DNA from: Streptomyces caniscabiei
GTDB lineage: Bacteria > Actinomycetota > Actinomycetes > Streptomycetales > Streptomycetaceae
Length of the DNA stretch: 64,000 bases
Reading direction: 5' to 3'
Assembly: GCF_014930365.1 (NCBI RefSeq)
Contig: NZ_JABXWI010000003.1
Location: 248,001 to 312,000 of the forward strand
Shown here in pieces: positions 48,753 through 57,428 of this stretch (positions are counted from its first letter, which is position 1; each line of letters starts with the position of its first letter). The notes beneath the pieces are model-generated. The model was not told the DNA's origin. It saw only the letters and a program-made list of their open reading frames with translations, and searched no databases. Position numbers and translations under genes: made by a program.

Positions 48753-50537
48753 ATGCCTGAACCCCCACCCTTCGCAACGACCCCGGATCACGGTCGGCGG
48801 GACACCACGACTCCCCCGCCCCGTCACCGGCACGGAAAGCCCGGGGTGTCGGATTCCGCCAACTCCTTCGCCGCACAGCCCCGGCTGACCCGGCTCGCCG
48901 TTCTCCCGGCCGCGTTCATGGCCGGAATATCCACCGCCGTCACGGGCACCCTGCTGCGGCTTCAGGAGGGCACGGCCGACGCCGCCACGTGGGGGGTGCT
49001 GGCGGGCGGTGCGGTCCTCGGCTGCGGCTGTCTGGCCGGAGCCGTGCTGGCGGCCAGGAAGCGGGCCAGGTCCGAGGCGAAGCGCGCCGAATCGTTGCGG
49101 CAGGCCATCACCAGCGGCAACTGGGCGCTGGACGAGGACCTGACCCGTCTCAAGCGCGGCGAGCAGCTGCTCTCGCGCGGCTTCACCTACCAGGCCTCGC
49201 GCGGCGAGGACCCGTACCAGAAGCTGGAGTACGACGTCACGGAGGCCCAGCACCGGGCCCGGGAGGCGCTCGTCTGGGCGGCGAGCTACTTCCAGGCGGC
49301 CTCCGACGACAACAGCGACAAGGTCGAGGTCTTCGTCAACCTCGCCCGCCGCCTCCAGTCGCTCGTCCACCGCACCATCCGTGAACTGGACGATCTGGAG
49401 AACCAGGTCGAGGACCCGGACCTGCTCCGCCGGATCTTCGGCATCGACCACCTGGCCACCCGAATACGCCGGCACGCCGAGAACCTCGCGGTGCTCGGCG
49501 GCGCGGTCTCCCGCCGCCAGTGGACGAACCCGGTGACGCTGACCGAGGTGCTGCGGTCCTCCATCGCCGAGGTCGAGCAGTACTCCCGCGTCAAACTGGT
49601 GCCGCCCATCGAGGGCACGCTGCGCGGCCACGCGGTCGCCGACGTCATCCACCTGCTGGCCGAGCTGGTCGAGAACGCCACGATGTTCTCCCACCCGGAC
49701 ACCCAGATCCTCCTGCGCTCCCGCCGGGTGACCGCCGGCATCGCCATCGAGGTGGAGGACCGCGGCCTGGGCATCCCCCAGGAGGACCAGGACCGGATCA
49801 ACACCCTGCTCGCCGACCCGGCCCGCATCGACGTCGCCAAGCTGCTCGCCGACGGCCGCATCGGTCTGTTCGTGGTCTCCTCGCTGGCCCGCCGGCACGG
49901 CATCGCGGTCCAGCTCCAGGGCAACATCTACGGCGGCGTGCAGGCCATCCTCGTCCTCCCGCAGGGCCTGCTCGGCGACGAGGAGGGACAGGCGCCCGTC
50001 CAGGCACGGCCGCCCGCCGCCCCCCGGCCGGCGCAGACGCCCGCGCCCTCCTGGCAGCCCTCTCCGCACGCGGCTCCCCCGGCCGCCGCGCCACCCCCCG
50101 CGCACGCGGCTCCCCCGGTCCGCACCGCCTCCCCGGCCGGTCCCCCGCCGGGCGCCCCGCAGCGGCCGGTCGCGCCCGTACCGCCCCCGGCGGCCGCCCG
50201 GCACGAGCGGCCCCAGCCCCTCGCCGACGTACGGTCCGAGTACCGCACCTCCGGGTACGAGCGTCCGGCGCCCGCCCCGCACGGCTCCGGCGGGTCCGGC
50301 AGGCCGAACCTGCCCAAGCGGCGCGCCATGGAGCACCTGGCCCCCGAACTCCGCCAGGGGCCCGCTCCGCGTCCCGACACCACCGAGCAGGAACTGAACT
50401 TCAGCCCCGGCCTCCTGGCCGGAATCAATCGAGGCTTCGGTCTCGCCGGCGCGACCTCCGACGCGATCCCCGTCGACGACGCGCGCTGGGCCCCGCCCCA
50501 ACCGCAAGGAGAAGAACCCCACCATGGTGAGCGATAG
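48753..50537 (+). CDS. cvnA: Conservon histidine-kinase-like sensor CvnA (cluster 2)
   Basis: A 594-residue sensor with two membrane helices (about 45-67 and 78-100), a DHp-like helix with IFGIDHLATRIRRHAENLAVLGG, and an HATPase domain: LAELVENATMFSHP (N-box), EDRGLGIPQ (G1) and GLFVVSSLARRHGI (G2). The tail is Pro/Ala-rich, with NLPKRR, then a short conserved end (NFSPGLLAGINRGFGLAG). ATG 48753 has GAGGAC upstream. It overlaps the cvnB start by 14 bases. Confidence 0.92.
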   Translation: MPEPPPFATTPDHGRRDTTTPPPRHRHGKPGVSDSANSFAAQPRLTRLAVLPAAFMAGISTAVTGTLLRLQEGTADAATWGVLAGGAVLGCGCLAGAVLAARKRARSEAKRAESLRQAITSGNWALDEDLTRLKRGEQLLSRGFTYQASRGEDPYQKLEYDVTEAQHRAREALVWAASYFQAASDDNSDKVEVFVNLARRLQSLVHRTIRELDDLENQVEDPDLLRRIFGIDHLATRIRRHAENLAVLGGAVSRRQWTNPVTLTEVLRSSIAEVEQYSRVKLVPPIEGTLRGHAVADVIHLLAELVENATMFSHPDTQILLRSRRVTAGIAIEVEDRGLGIPQEDQDRINTLLADPARIDVAKLLADGRIGLFVVSSLARRHGIAVQLQGNIYGGVQAILVLPQGLLGDEEGQAPVQARPPAAPRPAQTPAPSWQPSPHAAPPAAAPPPAHAAPPVRTASPAGPPPGAPQRPVAPVPPPAAARHERPQPLADVRSEYRTSGYERPAPAPHGSGGSGRPNLPKRRAMEHLAPELRQGPAPRPDTTEQELNFSPGLLAGINRGFGLAGATSDAIPVDDARWAPPQPQGEEPHHGER

Positions 50538-50961
50538 CCACCCCACCGGGCAGAACATCGACTGGCTGCTGGACAACCTCAAGAAGACCGTCCCCGGTAC
50601 CCGGCAGGTCCTGTTGCTGTCGTCCGACGGCTTGAGCAAGGCGCACGTGGATCTGAGCACCGACGACGCCGACCGGCTGGCCGCGATAGCCTCCGGGCTC
50701 AACTCCCTGGGCCGTTCGTTCGGTCACGACAGGGTGCTGGGCAACGGCGGCACCGTCCGCCAGGTCATCGTGGAGCTGCACAACGGCATCCTCATCGTGG
50801 CCTCGGCGGGTCACGGCGCCGTGCTGGCGGTCACCGCGGACGCGTCCACGCACACCGAGACGCTCGGCTACGAGATGGGCATGCTCATCCGGGCCGTGCA
50901 GCCGTTCCTCGCCACGCCGGCCCGCCGCCCGACCATCGCGCCCACCAGCGCGGGGATGTGA
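50524..50961 (+). CDS. cvnB: Conservon roadblock/LC7 protein CvnB (cluster 2)
   Basis: A 145-residue roadblock/LC7 protein: NIDWLLDNLKKTVPGTRQVLL, SSDGLSKAHVD and GILIVASAGHGAVLAV. It is expected to regulate the CvnD GTPase. Its ATG lies within the end of cvnA, and AAGGAGAAG just upstream is a good ribosome site. cvnC starts four bases after its stop. Confidence 0.93.
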   Translation: MVSDSHPTGQNIDWLLDNLKKTVPGTRQVLLLSSDGLSKAHVDLSTDDADRLAAIASGLNSLGRSFGHDRVLGNGGTVRQVIVELHNGILIVASAGHGAVLAVTADASTHTETLGYEMGMLIRAVQPFLATPARRPTIAPTSAGM

Positions 50962-50965
50962 CGCG

Positions 50966-51334
50966 ATGACGGACGAGCTGTTCCTGGACGAGGAGGCCGG
51001 CCGCTTAGTCCGGCCGTTCACCGTCAGCAACGGGCGCACTCGACCCTCGACGTCCTTCGACCTGCTCACCCTGGTGATGGCCACCGGCATCCGGCCGCTC
51101 GCCGACCTCGGCCCCGATCACGACATGGTGCTCGGGCTGTGCGTCAGGCCGGTGCCGGTGGTCGAGGTGGCCGCGCGCATGAACCTGCCGATCGCGGTCA
51201 CCAAAGTCCTGTTGTCCGACCTGGTGCAGCACGAGGCGCTCACGGCACGGGCGCCCCGTGCCGTAGAGGCGGCCTCCGCCGCCAACCGAGAAGTTCTGGA
51301 GGCGGTGCTCGATGGCCTACGCGCACGACTCTGA
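50966..51334 (+). CDS. cvnC: Conservon DUF742 protein CvnC (cluster 2), with a TTA codon
   Basis: A 122-residue DUF742 protein: RLVRPFTVSNGRTRPSTSFDLLTLV and PVVEVAARMNLPIAVTKVLLSDL. Codon 14 (51005-51007) is TTA, so it requires the bldA leucyl-tRNA. As cvnD overlaps and probably depends on this gene's translation, the tRNA may limit the whole lower part of the operon. ATG 50966 is used. Confidence 0.92.
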   Translation: MTDELFLDEEAGRLVRPFTVSNGRTRPSTSFDLLTLVMATGIRPLADLGPDHDMVLGLCVRPVPVVEVAARMNLPIAVTKVLLSDLVQHEALTARAPRAVEAASAANREVLEAVLDGLRARL

Positions 51335-51914
51335 CCCCTTCCCGACCGCCCTGAAGATCCTCGTGGCGGGCGGATTCGGGGTCGGCAAGACGACCTTCGT
51401 CGGGGCGGTCAGCGAGATCGCGCCGCTCAGCACCGAGGAGGTCATCACCACGGCCAGCGCCGGCACGGACAGCCTCGCCGGGATCGAGGAGAAGTCCACC
51501 ACCACCGTGGCGCTGGACTTCGGCCGGATCACCCTCGGCTCGGACCACGTCCTGTACCTGTTCGGCACCCCCGGGCAGGAGCGGTTCTGGTTCATGTGGG
51601 ACGAGCTGTCCGACGGGGCGCTGGGCGCGGTGGTGCTCGCCGACACCCGGCGGCTCGACGCGTGCTTCCCCGCGGTGGACTTCTTCGAGGTGCGCGGCAT
51701 CCCGTTCGTCGTGGGGGTGAACGAGTTCGACGGCGCGTACCAGTACTCCCTGGAGGAGGTCCGGGACGCCATCGGGCTGAAGTCCAACGCACCGATCGTG
51801 TTCTGCGACGCCCGGCACTGCAGCTCCGGCACGGGTGTGCTCGTCGAACTCGTGCAGCATCTGCTCGGCATGACACCCGGCGTGGCGTCGCACCAGCCGC
51901 CCGCGCTCCGTTGA
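51312..51914 (+). CDS. cvnD: Conservon GTPase CvnD (cluster 2)
   Basis: A 200-residue small GTPase: P-loop AGGFGVGKTT, switch 2 FGTPGQERFWFMWDEL, and GVNEFDG in place of NKxD. It is very close to CvnD of cluster 3 (shared LADTRRLDACFPAVDFFE) and less close to that of cluster 1. ATG 51312 lies inside cvnC (23-bp overlap). Confidence 0.93.
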   Translation: MAYAHDSDPFPTALKILVAGGFGVGKTTFVGAVSEIAPLSTEEVITTASAGTDSLAGIEEKSTTTVALDFGRITLGSDHVLYLFGTPGQERFWFMWDELSDGALGAVVLADTRRLDACFPAVDFFEVRGIPFVVGVNEFDGAYQYSLEEVRDAIGLKSNAPIVFCDARHCSSGTGVLVELVQHLLGMTPGVASHQPPALR

Positions 51915-51951
51915 TCCCTACTCAACTCAGCCGACCTCGAACGGAGTTCCG

Positions 51952-52536
51952 ATGAACAGCCCCTATTCCTCCTATGAGCCACCGCTCGACCGCCTGCTCC
52001 TCACCCCCGAGGATCCGGGTGCGCCGCAGCGTGCCGCGAGGCTCGCCCAGTTGGGGCTCGCCGACACCCCCCGGGCCGAGTTCGACGCGTTCGCGCGCCG
52101 GCTGGCCCTGGAGCTGGACGCGCCGTACGCGATGGTCAACTTCGTCGACGACAGGCGGCAGTTCTTCGCCGGGCTCTACACGCCGGACGCCGGTCCCGTG
52201 AACATCGCGCAGGGGCAGGCCGCCGAGACCTCGATGAGCCGGGAGATGCGTCTGGACCACGGCTTCTGCCCGCACACCGTCAAGCGGACGGCGGCGCTGG
52301 TGCTCGACGACGTCTGCGACTACCCGCGGTTCGCGGGGAACCCGGTCGTCGACGAGATCGGCATCCGCTCCTACATGGGCGCGCCGCTCGTCGACGCGCT
52401 GGGCGGCATGAACCTCGGCACGATCTGCGTCGTCGACACCGACTCCCGTACGTGGGGCCGGCAGCGGCTGGAGATCATCAAGCACATGGCCCAGGAGATG
52501 TCGGACCGGATCCAGGCCATCGCCACCGGCCACTGA
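51952..52536 (+). CDS. GAF domain protein of conservon cluster 2
   Basis: A 194-residue protein formed by one GAF domain: FDAFARRLALELDAPYAMVNFVDDRRQFFAG, then CPHTVKRTAALVLDDVCDYPRF and YMGAPLVD with GTICVVD. GAF domains bind small ligands or cofactors, and this one may sense a signal for the conservon. ATG 51952 has GGAG upstream, and the gene follows cvnD by 37 bp, so it is in the same operon. A hairpin follows. Confidence 0.88.
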   Translation: MNSPYSSYEPPLDRLLLTPEDPGAPQRAARLAQLGLADTPRAEFDAFARRLALELDAPYAMVNFVDDRRQFFAGLYTPDAGPVNIAQGQAAETSMSREMRLDHGFCPHTVKRTAALVLDDVCDYPRFAGNPVVDEIGIRSYMGAPLVDALGGMNLGTICVVDTDSRTWGRQRLEIIKHMAQEMSDRIQAIATGH

Positions 52537-52606
52537 GACCGGCCGGGCGCCGTCGGCCCGTCACGGTCGAGGGGAAGCGGGCCGCCGGGCACCCGGAACA
52601 CGAAAG

Positions 52607-52632
52607 CCGCGGACACGTCGTCGTGTCCGCGG
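52607..52632. terminator. Hairpin after conservon cluster 2
   Basis: CCGCGGACAC and GTGTCCGCGG, perfect 10-bp arms around six bases, lie between the convergent GAF and acyl-CoA dehydrogenase genes. Confidence 0.75.
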
Positions 52633-52682
52633 TTCTCTGCGTTTCCCGTCCGGTTGCGCCGTGACGAACCTGCGGGCCGGTG

Positions 52683-52738
52683 GGGGCTGGTCGCGCCCAC
52701 GCGGCGGAGCCGCAGGTCGAGACAGCCCCGCGCCCCTT
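52683..52738. repeat. Variant of the dispersed repeat, second type
   Basis: GGGGGCTGGTCGCGCCCACG, GGCGGAGCCGC and CCCCGCGCCCCTT in this stretch form a longer version of the Streptomyces intergenic repeat: it keeps the ends of the 22-bp element type but has a different centre. It is located downstream of the GAF gene. Confidence 0.6.
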
Positions 52739-52759
52739 GCGGGGCACGGGTGCCGGGCC

Positions 52760-54001
52760 TCAGACCAGTTCTCCGACCGGGACCGGTTCCCGCTCCGGTC
52801 GCCGCTGCTCGACCTGCGGCGTGCGGACCAGATCGGCGAGTCGTTCGGACCACTCGCCCTTGTTCTCGCCGAGCGCGAACTCACCCAGCCTGAGGCCCTG
52901 GATCTCGGAGGTGCCGGCGGGCGCGTAGATGTGGAAGGCGTCGCGCAGATAGCGCTCCACCGAACGGTCGGTGAACAGGCCGCAGGCGGCGTGGATCTTG
53001 ACGGACTCCTGGGCCGACTCGATGGAGGCCTCGACGTTGTAGAGCTTGGCGGACATCAACTCGACGTCGCAGGGCCGCCCGTTGTCCAGCAGGTGCGCGG
53101 CGAGATAGGCGCTCTGCCGGGCGAGGGTGAGGCGCTGCAGCATCCGCCCCAGCTCGATCTTGATGTTGGGCAGGTGCCCGAGCGGCTTGCCGTAGCGCTG
53201 GGTCTCCCCGCAGTACCGGGCGGTCTCCTCGAACACCGCCTGGTGGATGCCGAGGGACACCGCGGTCAGGTTGAGGCGGCCGTAGAGGACCGACGAGGAG
53301 TAGGCGACGGCCAGCCCCTCGCCCTCCGCGCCGAGCCGGTTGGCCGCCGGCACCCGGCAGTTGTCGAAGACGAGTTCCCCGAAGCTGAACCCGTGCAGGC
53401 CCATGGAGGGCACCTGGGGCGCGAGGGAGAAGCCGGGCCGGTCGGACTCGACGAGGAAGGCCGTCATGCCCTTGGAGCCGGGCCCGGTGCGGACCACGAC
53501 ACCGTGCACGTCGCCCACATGGCTGTTGCCGACGAAGACCTTGCGGCCGTTGAGGATGTAGTCGTCGCCGTCCCGTACCGCGCTGCTCTCCATGCCGGCC
53601 ACATGGCCCCCCGACCCCGGCTCGGTGACGGCGATGGTGGGCAGCACCTCGCCCGCGGCGATCTTCGGCAGCCAGTACCGCTTCTGGCTGTCGTCGCCGA
53701 AGTGGATGATCTTGGCGACGCCCAGCTGGGAGGCCTGGACCATGGCGCCCATCGCGCCGCTCACCCGCGACAGTTCCTCGATGATGATGGTCTTGGCGAG
53801 GTGACCGGCGCCCATGCCGCCGTGGGCCGGGTCGATCGTGGCTCCGATCCAGCCCTGTTGGGCGATCAGACGGGAGAGCCCCACCAGTGCGGTACGGGAG
53901 GCCTCCATCTCGGGTATCAGGGGCCGTACCACCCGCTCGGCGAACTCGCGTACGCGCTGCCGTAGATCTTCGTGATCCTGGGTTGTGAAGACGTGTTCCA
54001 C
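52760..54001 (-). CDS. Acyl-CoA dehydrogenase
   Basis: A 413-residue flavoenzyme of the acyl-CoA dehydrogenase family. Segments: IAVTEPGSGGHVAGMES (FAD/substrate region), MTAFLVESDRPGFS, YSSSVLYGRLNLTAVSLG, RYGKPLGHLPNIK and YAPAGTSEIQGLRLGEFALG, the C-terminal signature. GTG 54001 has AGAAGGG upstream; upstream in-frame sequence is non-coding in character. It stands between conservon clusters 2 and 3 on the other strand. The acyl substrate is unknown. Confidence 0.9.
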   Translation of the reverse strand: MEHVFTTQDHEDLRQRVREFAERVVRPLIPEMEASRTALVGLSRLIAQQGWIGATIDPAHGGMGAGHLAKTIIIEELSRVSGAMGAMVQASQLGVAKIIHFGDDSQKRYWLPKIAAGEVLPTIAVTEPGSGGHVAGMESSAVRDGDDYILNGRKVFVGNSHVGDVHGVVVRTGPGSKGMTAFLVESDRPGFSLAPQVPSMGLHGFSFGELVFDNCRVPAANRLGAEGEGLAVAYSSSVLYGRLNLTAVSLGIHQAVFEETARYCGETQRYGKPLGHLPNIKIELGRMLQRLTLARQSAYLAAHLLDNGRPCDVELMSAKLYNVEASIESAQESVKIHAACGLFTDRSVERYLRDAFHIYAPAGTSEIQGLRLGEFALGENKGEWSERLADLVRTPQVEQRRPEREPVPVGELV

Positions 54002-54819
54002 GCCAAGCCCTTCTAGGCGTTTCCCCGCGCCCGGGGGAGACGCGGTGGCTGTGCGTCGGATCGTGGTTCCGGTTGGGAGTCTGACCGACGTGGAACATGG
54101 TCTACAAATCAACCTCTTACGCCAAGATCGTTTAGGGGGTTTGGCCGAAACATTGACAGTTGAAATGTGAGCCCAAATGTGAGATACGAATACGCTGATG
54201 TCCACATTTTGATACTTTCTTCGCCGAACTTGACCGACTGTCCTGACTCGGGACCCGGCGCCGACGAACCTGACCACCAGCCAAACACCGTACGGCACAC
54301 GGTTCTTCCGGGCCGCGCTCCGCCGAATACCAAACCGCGGCGCCCCGCGTGCAGGTTTGAGCAGGTAACCATAGATTTCAAGCCACACCTCCCGAACTCG
54401 GTTGTGACCGAGGAGTGCCGATCCTGCGAGGTCGCCGTGTCGACAAGTCAGCTTTCCGTGTGCCCCGGAATCCTCCGCTCAGGGGATCCGCCCCGGCACC
54501 CGCCCCGGCCTCGTGATCACCGCGCCAAGTGGTGCCTCCCGGTGGCGAGTTGCCTACGCCCCGCGAGGGAGCCCCAGCCGGGCGGGTGCTGACGACGGGG
54601 CTCGGGTCCTGATACCGTTCCGTCCGCCCGCCGACTTCCGCCGACGGTGTGTCAAGCCGGGCACAGGGGATGCCGGGCGGCTCGCGGGCGCACCCCACCG
54701 CCGTCGGATGTTCACTGTCGTACGAGGAATCAGATGCCAGGCACCCTCCCCCGCGCGCGAGGCGAGTCGCGCGGCGGGACCCCCACCGGCACCCCACGCG
54801 GTGCGCAACGGTGGCCCGG
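54002..54819. other. 818-bp region before the reduced conservon
   Basis: No convincing gene. In an ordinary conservon the cvnA kinase would be coded here, but I see no remaining kinase motif in any frame. AAATGTGAG occurs at 54163-54171 and 54175-54183, and CACATTTT at 54203-54210, within a less GC-rich stretch (54110-54230) with TTGACA at 54153-54158; this may be a promoter with operator copies. Confidence 0.55.
54163..54210. promoter_or_regulatory. AAATGTGAG repeats in the acyl-CoA dehydrogenase/cluster 3 divergent region
   Basis: Two direct copies 12 bp apart and one inverted partial copy. A TTGACA hexamer lies just upstream at 54153-54158. It may be a regulator-binding cluster for either flanking gene. 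Confidence 0.35.
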
Positions 54820-55152
54820 ATGAGCGGTGACACGCCCCGCACCGGGACCGGCTCCGCGTCCCTCCCCCAGGGCCTGCCCCGGCGGGCCCGGAACACCCCG
54901 GCCCCGCCACGGCTCCGCGAGGACACGGCCGACGCCCCCTCGGCGGCCGGCGGCGACACCGAGGACACCCTCCGCCCCGACGAGCTGGCCCGCGTCATGG
55001 TGGCGATCCAGCGGGGCACGGCACGCGCCCGGCTCGCCGGACCCGACGACGCCCCCGACGGCACCCCTTCCACGTCCGGGATCCCCGGCACCGGCGAGAC
55101 CCTTGCCACCGACGGCCGACCGGCACCCCGACCAGGGCCCGAGGCCTCCTGA
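54820..55152 (+). pseudogene. CvnA C-terminal tail remnant (cluster 3)
   Basis: A 110-codon open frame without a kinase domain. It has GLPRRARNTPAP and LRPDELARVMVAIQRGTARARLAG, which match the tail of CvnA of cluster 1 (GLPKRRRR and ENARLMGAFARGTRFGRAAG). Nothing like the membrane helix, DHp or HATPase domain is found upstream. No good ribosome site precedes the ATG. Either it is the end of a deleted cvnA, or a very short CvnA-tail protein that has been kept. It lies in front of cvnB on the same strand. Confidence 0.6.
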
Positions 55153-55226
55153 CGGGCGCTGCCCCCGGCGCCCCGACGACCCGGCGCCTCCCCCGGCGCC
55201 GACCGACCGTGAGGAACACGCACGAC

Positions 55227-55655
55227 ATGACTGAGCAGGAACGACCCGGTCCCCAACTGGACTGGCTGCTGGACGGACTCGTGGAGCGCATACCCGAGAT
55301 CCACTGCGCCATCGTGCTCTCCGGCGACGGCCTTCTCATCGGCAAGTCGAAGGACATCCGGTTCGACGACGCGGAGCATCTGTCGGCCGTCGGCTCGGGC
55401 ATGCACAGTCTGGCCCGGGGCGTGGCCCGGCACTTCCAGGGCGGTGAGGTCCAGCAGACCGTCATCCAGATGGAGCGGGCGTTCCTCTTCGTCACCGCCG
55501 CGGGGCGGGGCGCTCGGCTGGCGGCGATCGCCTCGGAGGAGGTGGACGTCGGCATGATGGCCTTCGAGATGGGCACCTTGGTCAAGCAGGTCGGCAAGTA
55601 CCTGAGCGCGGCGCCCCGTTCGGAAACGCCGTCCGGCTACGTGCAGGACGCGTGA
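55227..55655 (+). CDS. cvnB: Conservon roadblock/LC7 protein CvnB (cluster 3)
   Basis: A 142-residue roadblock/LC7 protein: QLDWLLDGLVERIPEIHCAIVL, SGDGLLIGKSKDI and AFLFVTAAGRGARLAAIAS. ATG 55227 or GTG 55209 could be the start; GAGGAAC is 11 bases before the ATG. It is followed by cvnD without a DUF742 gene between them. The reading frame is intact, so the protein is probably made. Confidence 0.9.
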   Translation: MTEQERPGPQLDWLLDGLVERIPEIHCAIVLSGDGLLIGKSKDIRFDDAEHLSAVGSGMHSLARGVARHFQGGEVQQTVIQMERAFLFVTAAGRGARLAAIASEEVDVGMMAFEMGTLVKQVGKYLSAAPRSETPSGYVQDA

Positions 55656-55699
55656 GCCGCGACGGCCGCCGGGCCTGGAACTCGTCGAAAGGGTGATGG

Positions 55700-56302
55700 A
55701 TGGTGTCCGTCAGCTCCGGGCCGCTCGTGCCCACCGCCCTGAAGATCCTGATCGCGGGCGGTTTCGGCGTCGGCAAGACCACGATGGTCGGCTCGGTGAG
55801 CGAGGTGACCCCGCTGGCGACCGAGGAGCACATCTCCTCGGCGGGCCGACGCGTGGACGACCTCAGGGGCGTCGAGAAGAAGGTCTCCACCACCGTCGCC
55901 CTGGACTTCGGCCGGATCACGTTCTCCCCCGAGCTGGTGCTGTACCTCTTCGGCACACCGGGGCAGGACCGGTTCTGGTTCATGTGGGACGACCTGTGCA
56001 ACGGTGCCCTCGGCGCCGTGGTCCTCGCAGACACCCGCAGGCTCGACGCCTGCTTCCCCGCGGTCGACTTCTTCGAGTCCCGCGACATCCCCTTCGCGGT
56101 CGGCGTCAACTGCTTCGACGGCAAGCGTGAGGTGGACGCCGAGCAGGTCCGCCAGGCCCTCGACCTCTCGCCCGCGGTCCCGGTCCTGCTCTGCGACGTA
56201 CGGCAGCGCCACTCCAGCAAGGAGCTGCTGCTGGCGGTGCTCGGCGCGGCCCGGCGCAGGATGGAGGCCCGCCTGGTGGCGGCGGGGCTCCGCCCCGGCT
56301 GA
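55700..56302 (+). CDS. cvnD: Conservon GTPase CvnD (cluster 3)
   Basis: A 200-residue small GTPase: P-loop AGGFGVGKTTMVG, FGTPGQDRFWFMWDDL and GVNCFDG in place of NKxD. Very similar to CvnD of cluster 2. ATG 55700 has GAAAGGG upstream. It directly follows cvnB (44-bp gap), with no cvnC. It ends four bases before the end of the convergent PfkB kinase gene, so no room for a separate terminator exists. Confidence 0.92.
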   Translation: MVSVSSGPLVPTALKILIAGGFGVGKTTMVGSVSEVTPLATEEHISSAGRRVDDLRGVEKKVSTTVALDFGRITFSPELVLYLFGTPGQDRFWFMWDDLCNGALGAVVLADTRRLDACFPAVDFFESRDIPFAVGVNCFDGKREVDAEQVRQALDLSPAVPVLLCDVRQRHSSKELLLAVLGAARRRMEARLVAAGLRPG

Positions 56303-56306
56303 GGAC

Positions 56307-57218
56307 TCAGCGAGTCAACTCCTCGGCCCTGGCCAGCAGTTCGGTGCGTCCGATCGCGTCGGTGCGGGTCGAGGGGACGGTGCAGGCGTACGCGCCGGCG
56401 ATGGCGCCGAAGAGGGCGCACCGGTGCGGTGGTTCGCCGGTGAGCCGGCCGAAGAGATAGCCCGCCGCGAAGGCGTCGCCCGCCCCGTTGGAGTCCACGA
56501 CCGGGGTCGGCGGGGCCACCGGCGGCACATGACTCAGCTCGCCGTCGACGAGGTGGTACGCGCCCCGCTCCCCGTCCGTGGCCACGACCGTCCGGGCCCG
56601 GCCCCGCTCGGTGATCCGGCGCATGGTCTTCTCCGGGTCGAGGAGCGAGGCGGCCGACAGGAAGACCAGGTCCGCGGCGAGGGCGAACGGCTCGTGGTAC
56701 GGGTCGACGCCGTCCCAGTCGTGCAGATCGGTCGAGACGGTGACCCCCAGCTCGCGCAGCAGCGGCAGCGAGGCCGCGCACGGCTGGCTGATGGAGACAT
56801 GGACGTGCCGGCTGACCCCGGCCAGCGCGCGGACCGTGTCCGGGGGCAGTTCGTCCACCTCCTGGCTCCGGCTGCCGTCGTAGAGCGAGCAGCGGCGCCC
56901 GTCGGGGCCGACCAGGTTCACCGCGCGCCGGGTGCCGCCGGGCAGCGGCGCCTCGGTGAGCGGGATGCCCCGGTCGCGGTGGAGCGCGCGGACCAGATCT
57001 CCTTCGTGATCGTCGCCGAGCAGGTCGAGGTGGTGCGTCCGCAGCCCGAGTGCGTGCGTGGCCACCGCCATGAAGTCGCCGGTCTGTCCGGCCCGGGTCT
57101 CGATGGCCGGCACCAGATGACTGTCGGCGAACGGGAGCGGCAGTTCGGGGACGTAGACGATGGTGTCCACGCCCGCCCCGCCCAGCACGAGGACATCGAT
57201 CTCGGACTCGCTGCGCAC
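56307..57218 (-). CDS. PfkB family carbohydrate kinase
   Basis: A 303-residue ribokinase-like sugar kinase. The N-terminus VLVLGGAGVDTIVYV is typical, and the C-terminal PfkB signature is VVDSNGAGDAFAAGYLFG with the catalytic Asp in GAGD. GTG 57218 has GGAGGC upstream. It stands alone. The sugar is not identified; ribose, fructose and related sugars are the usual substrates. Confidence 0.9.
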   Translation of the reverse strand: MRSESEIDVLVLGGAGVDTIVYVPELPLPFADSHLVPAIETRAGQTGDFMAVATHALGLRTHHLDLLGDDHEGDLVRALHRDRGIPLTEAPLPGGTRRAVNLVGPDGRRCSLYDGSRSQEVDELPPDTVRALAGVSRHVHVSISQPCAASLPLLRELGVTVSTDLHDWDGVDPYHEPFALAADLVFLSAASLLDPEKTMRRITERGRARTVVATDGERGAYHLVDGELSHVPPVAPPTPVVDSNGAGDAFAAGYLFGRLTGEPPHRCALFGAIAGAYACTVPSTRTDAIGRTELLARAEELTR

Positions 57219-57283
57219 GGTGCCTCCAGCGGCGACGGCTTCACTGCGAAGGCAGCGTACGCCGACGGACACCCGCGCCCGGA

Positions 57284-57305
57284 AGGGGCGCGGGGAACTG
57301 CGCGA
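57284..57305 (-). repeat. Dispersed intergenic repeat, copy 4
   Basis: An exact reverse-oriented copy of the 22-bp core, upstream of the PfkB kinase gene. Confidence 0.85.
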
Positions 57306-57428
57306 CGAGCCACGACGGCGCTGCGGACGAATGACGACACAGTACGGATCGGCGGACGGGGCGGCGCGGCACCGACGGACGGCCCCGCGGGGCTCCGGGC
57401 GCCGTATCCGGCTCTCCCAGCGGAGCGT

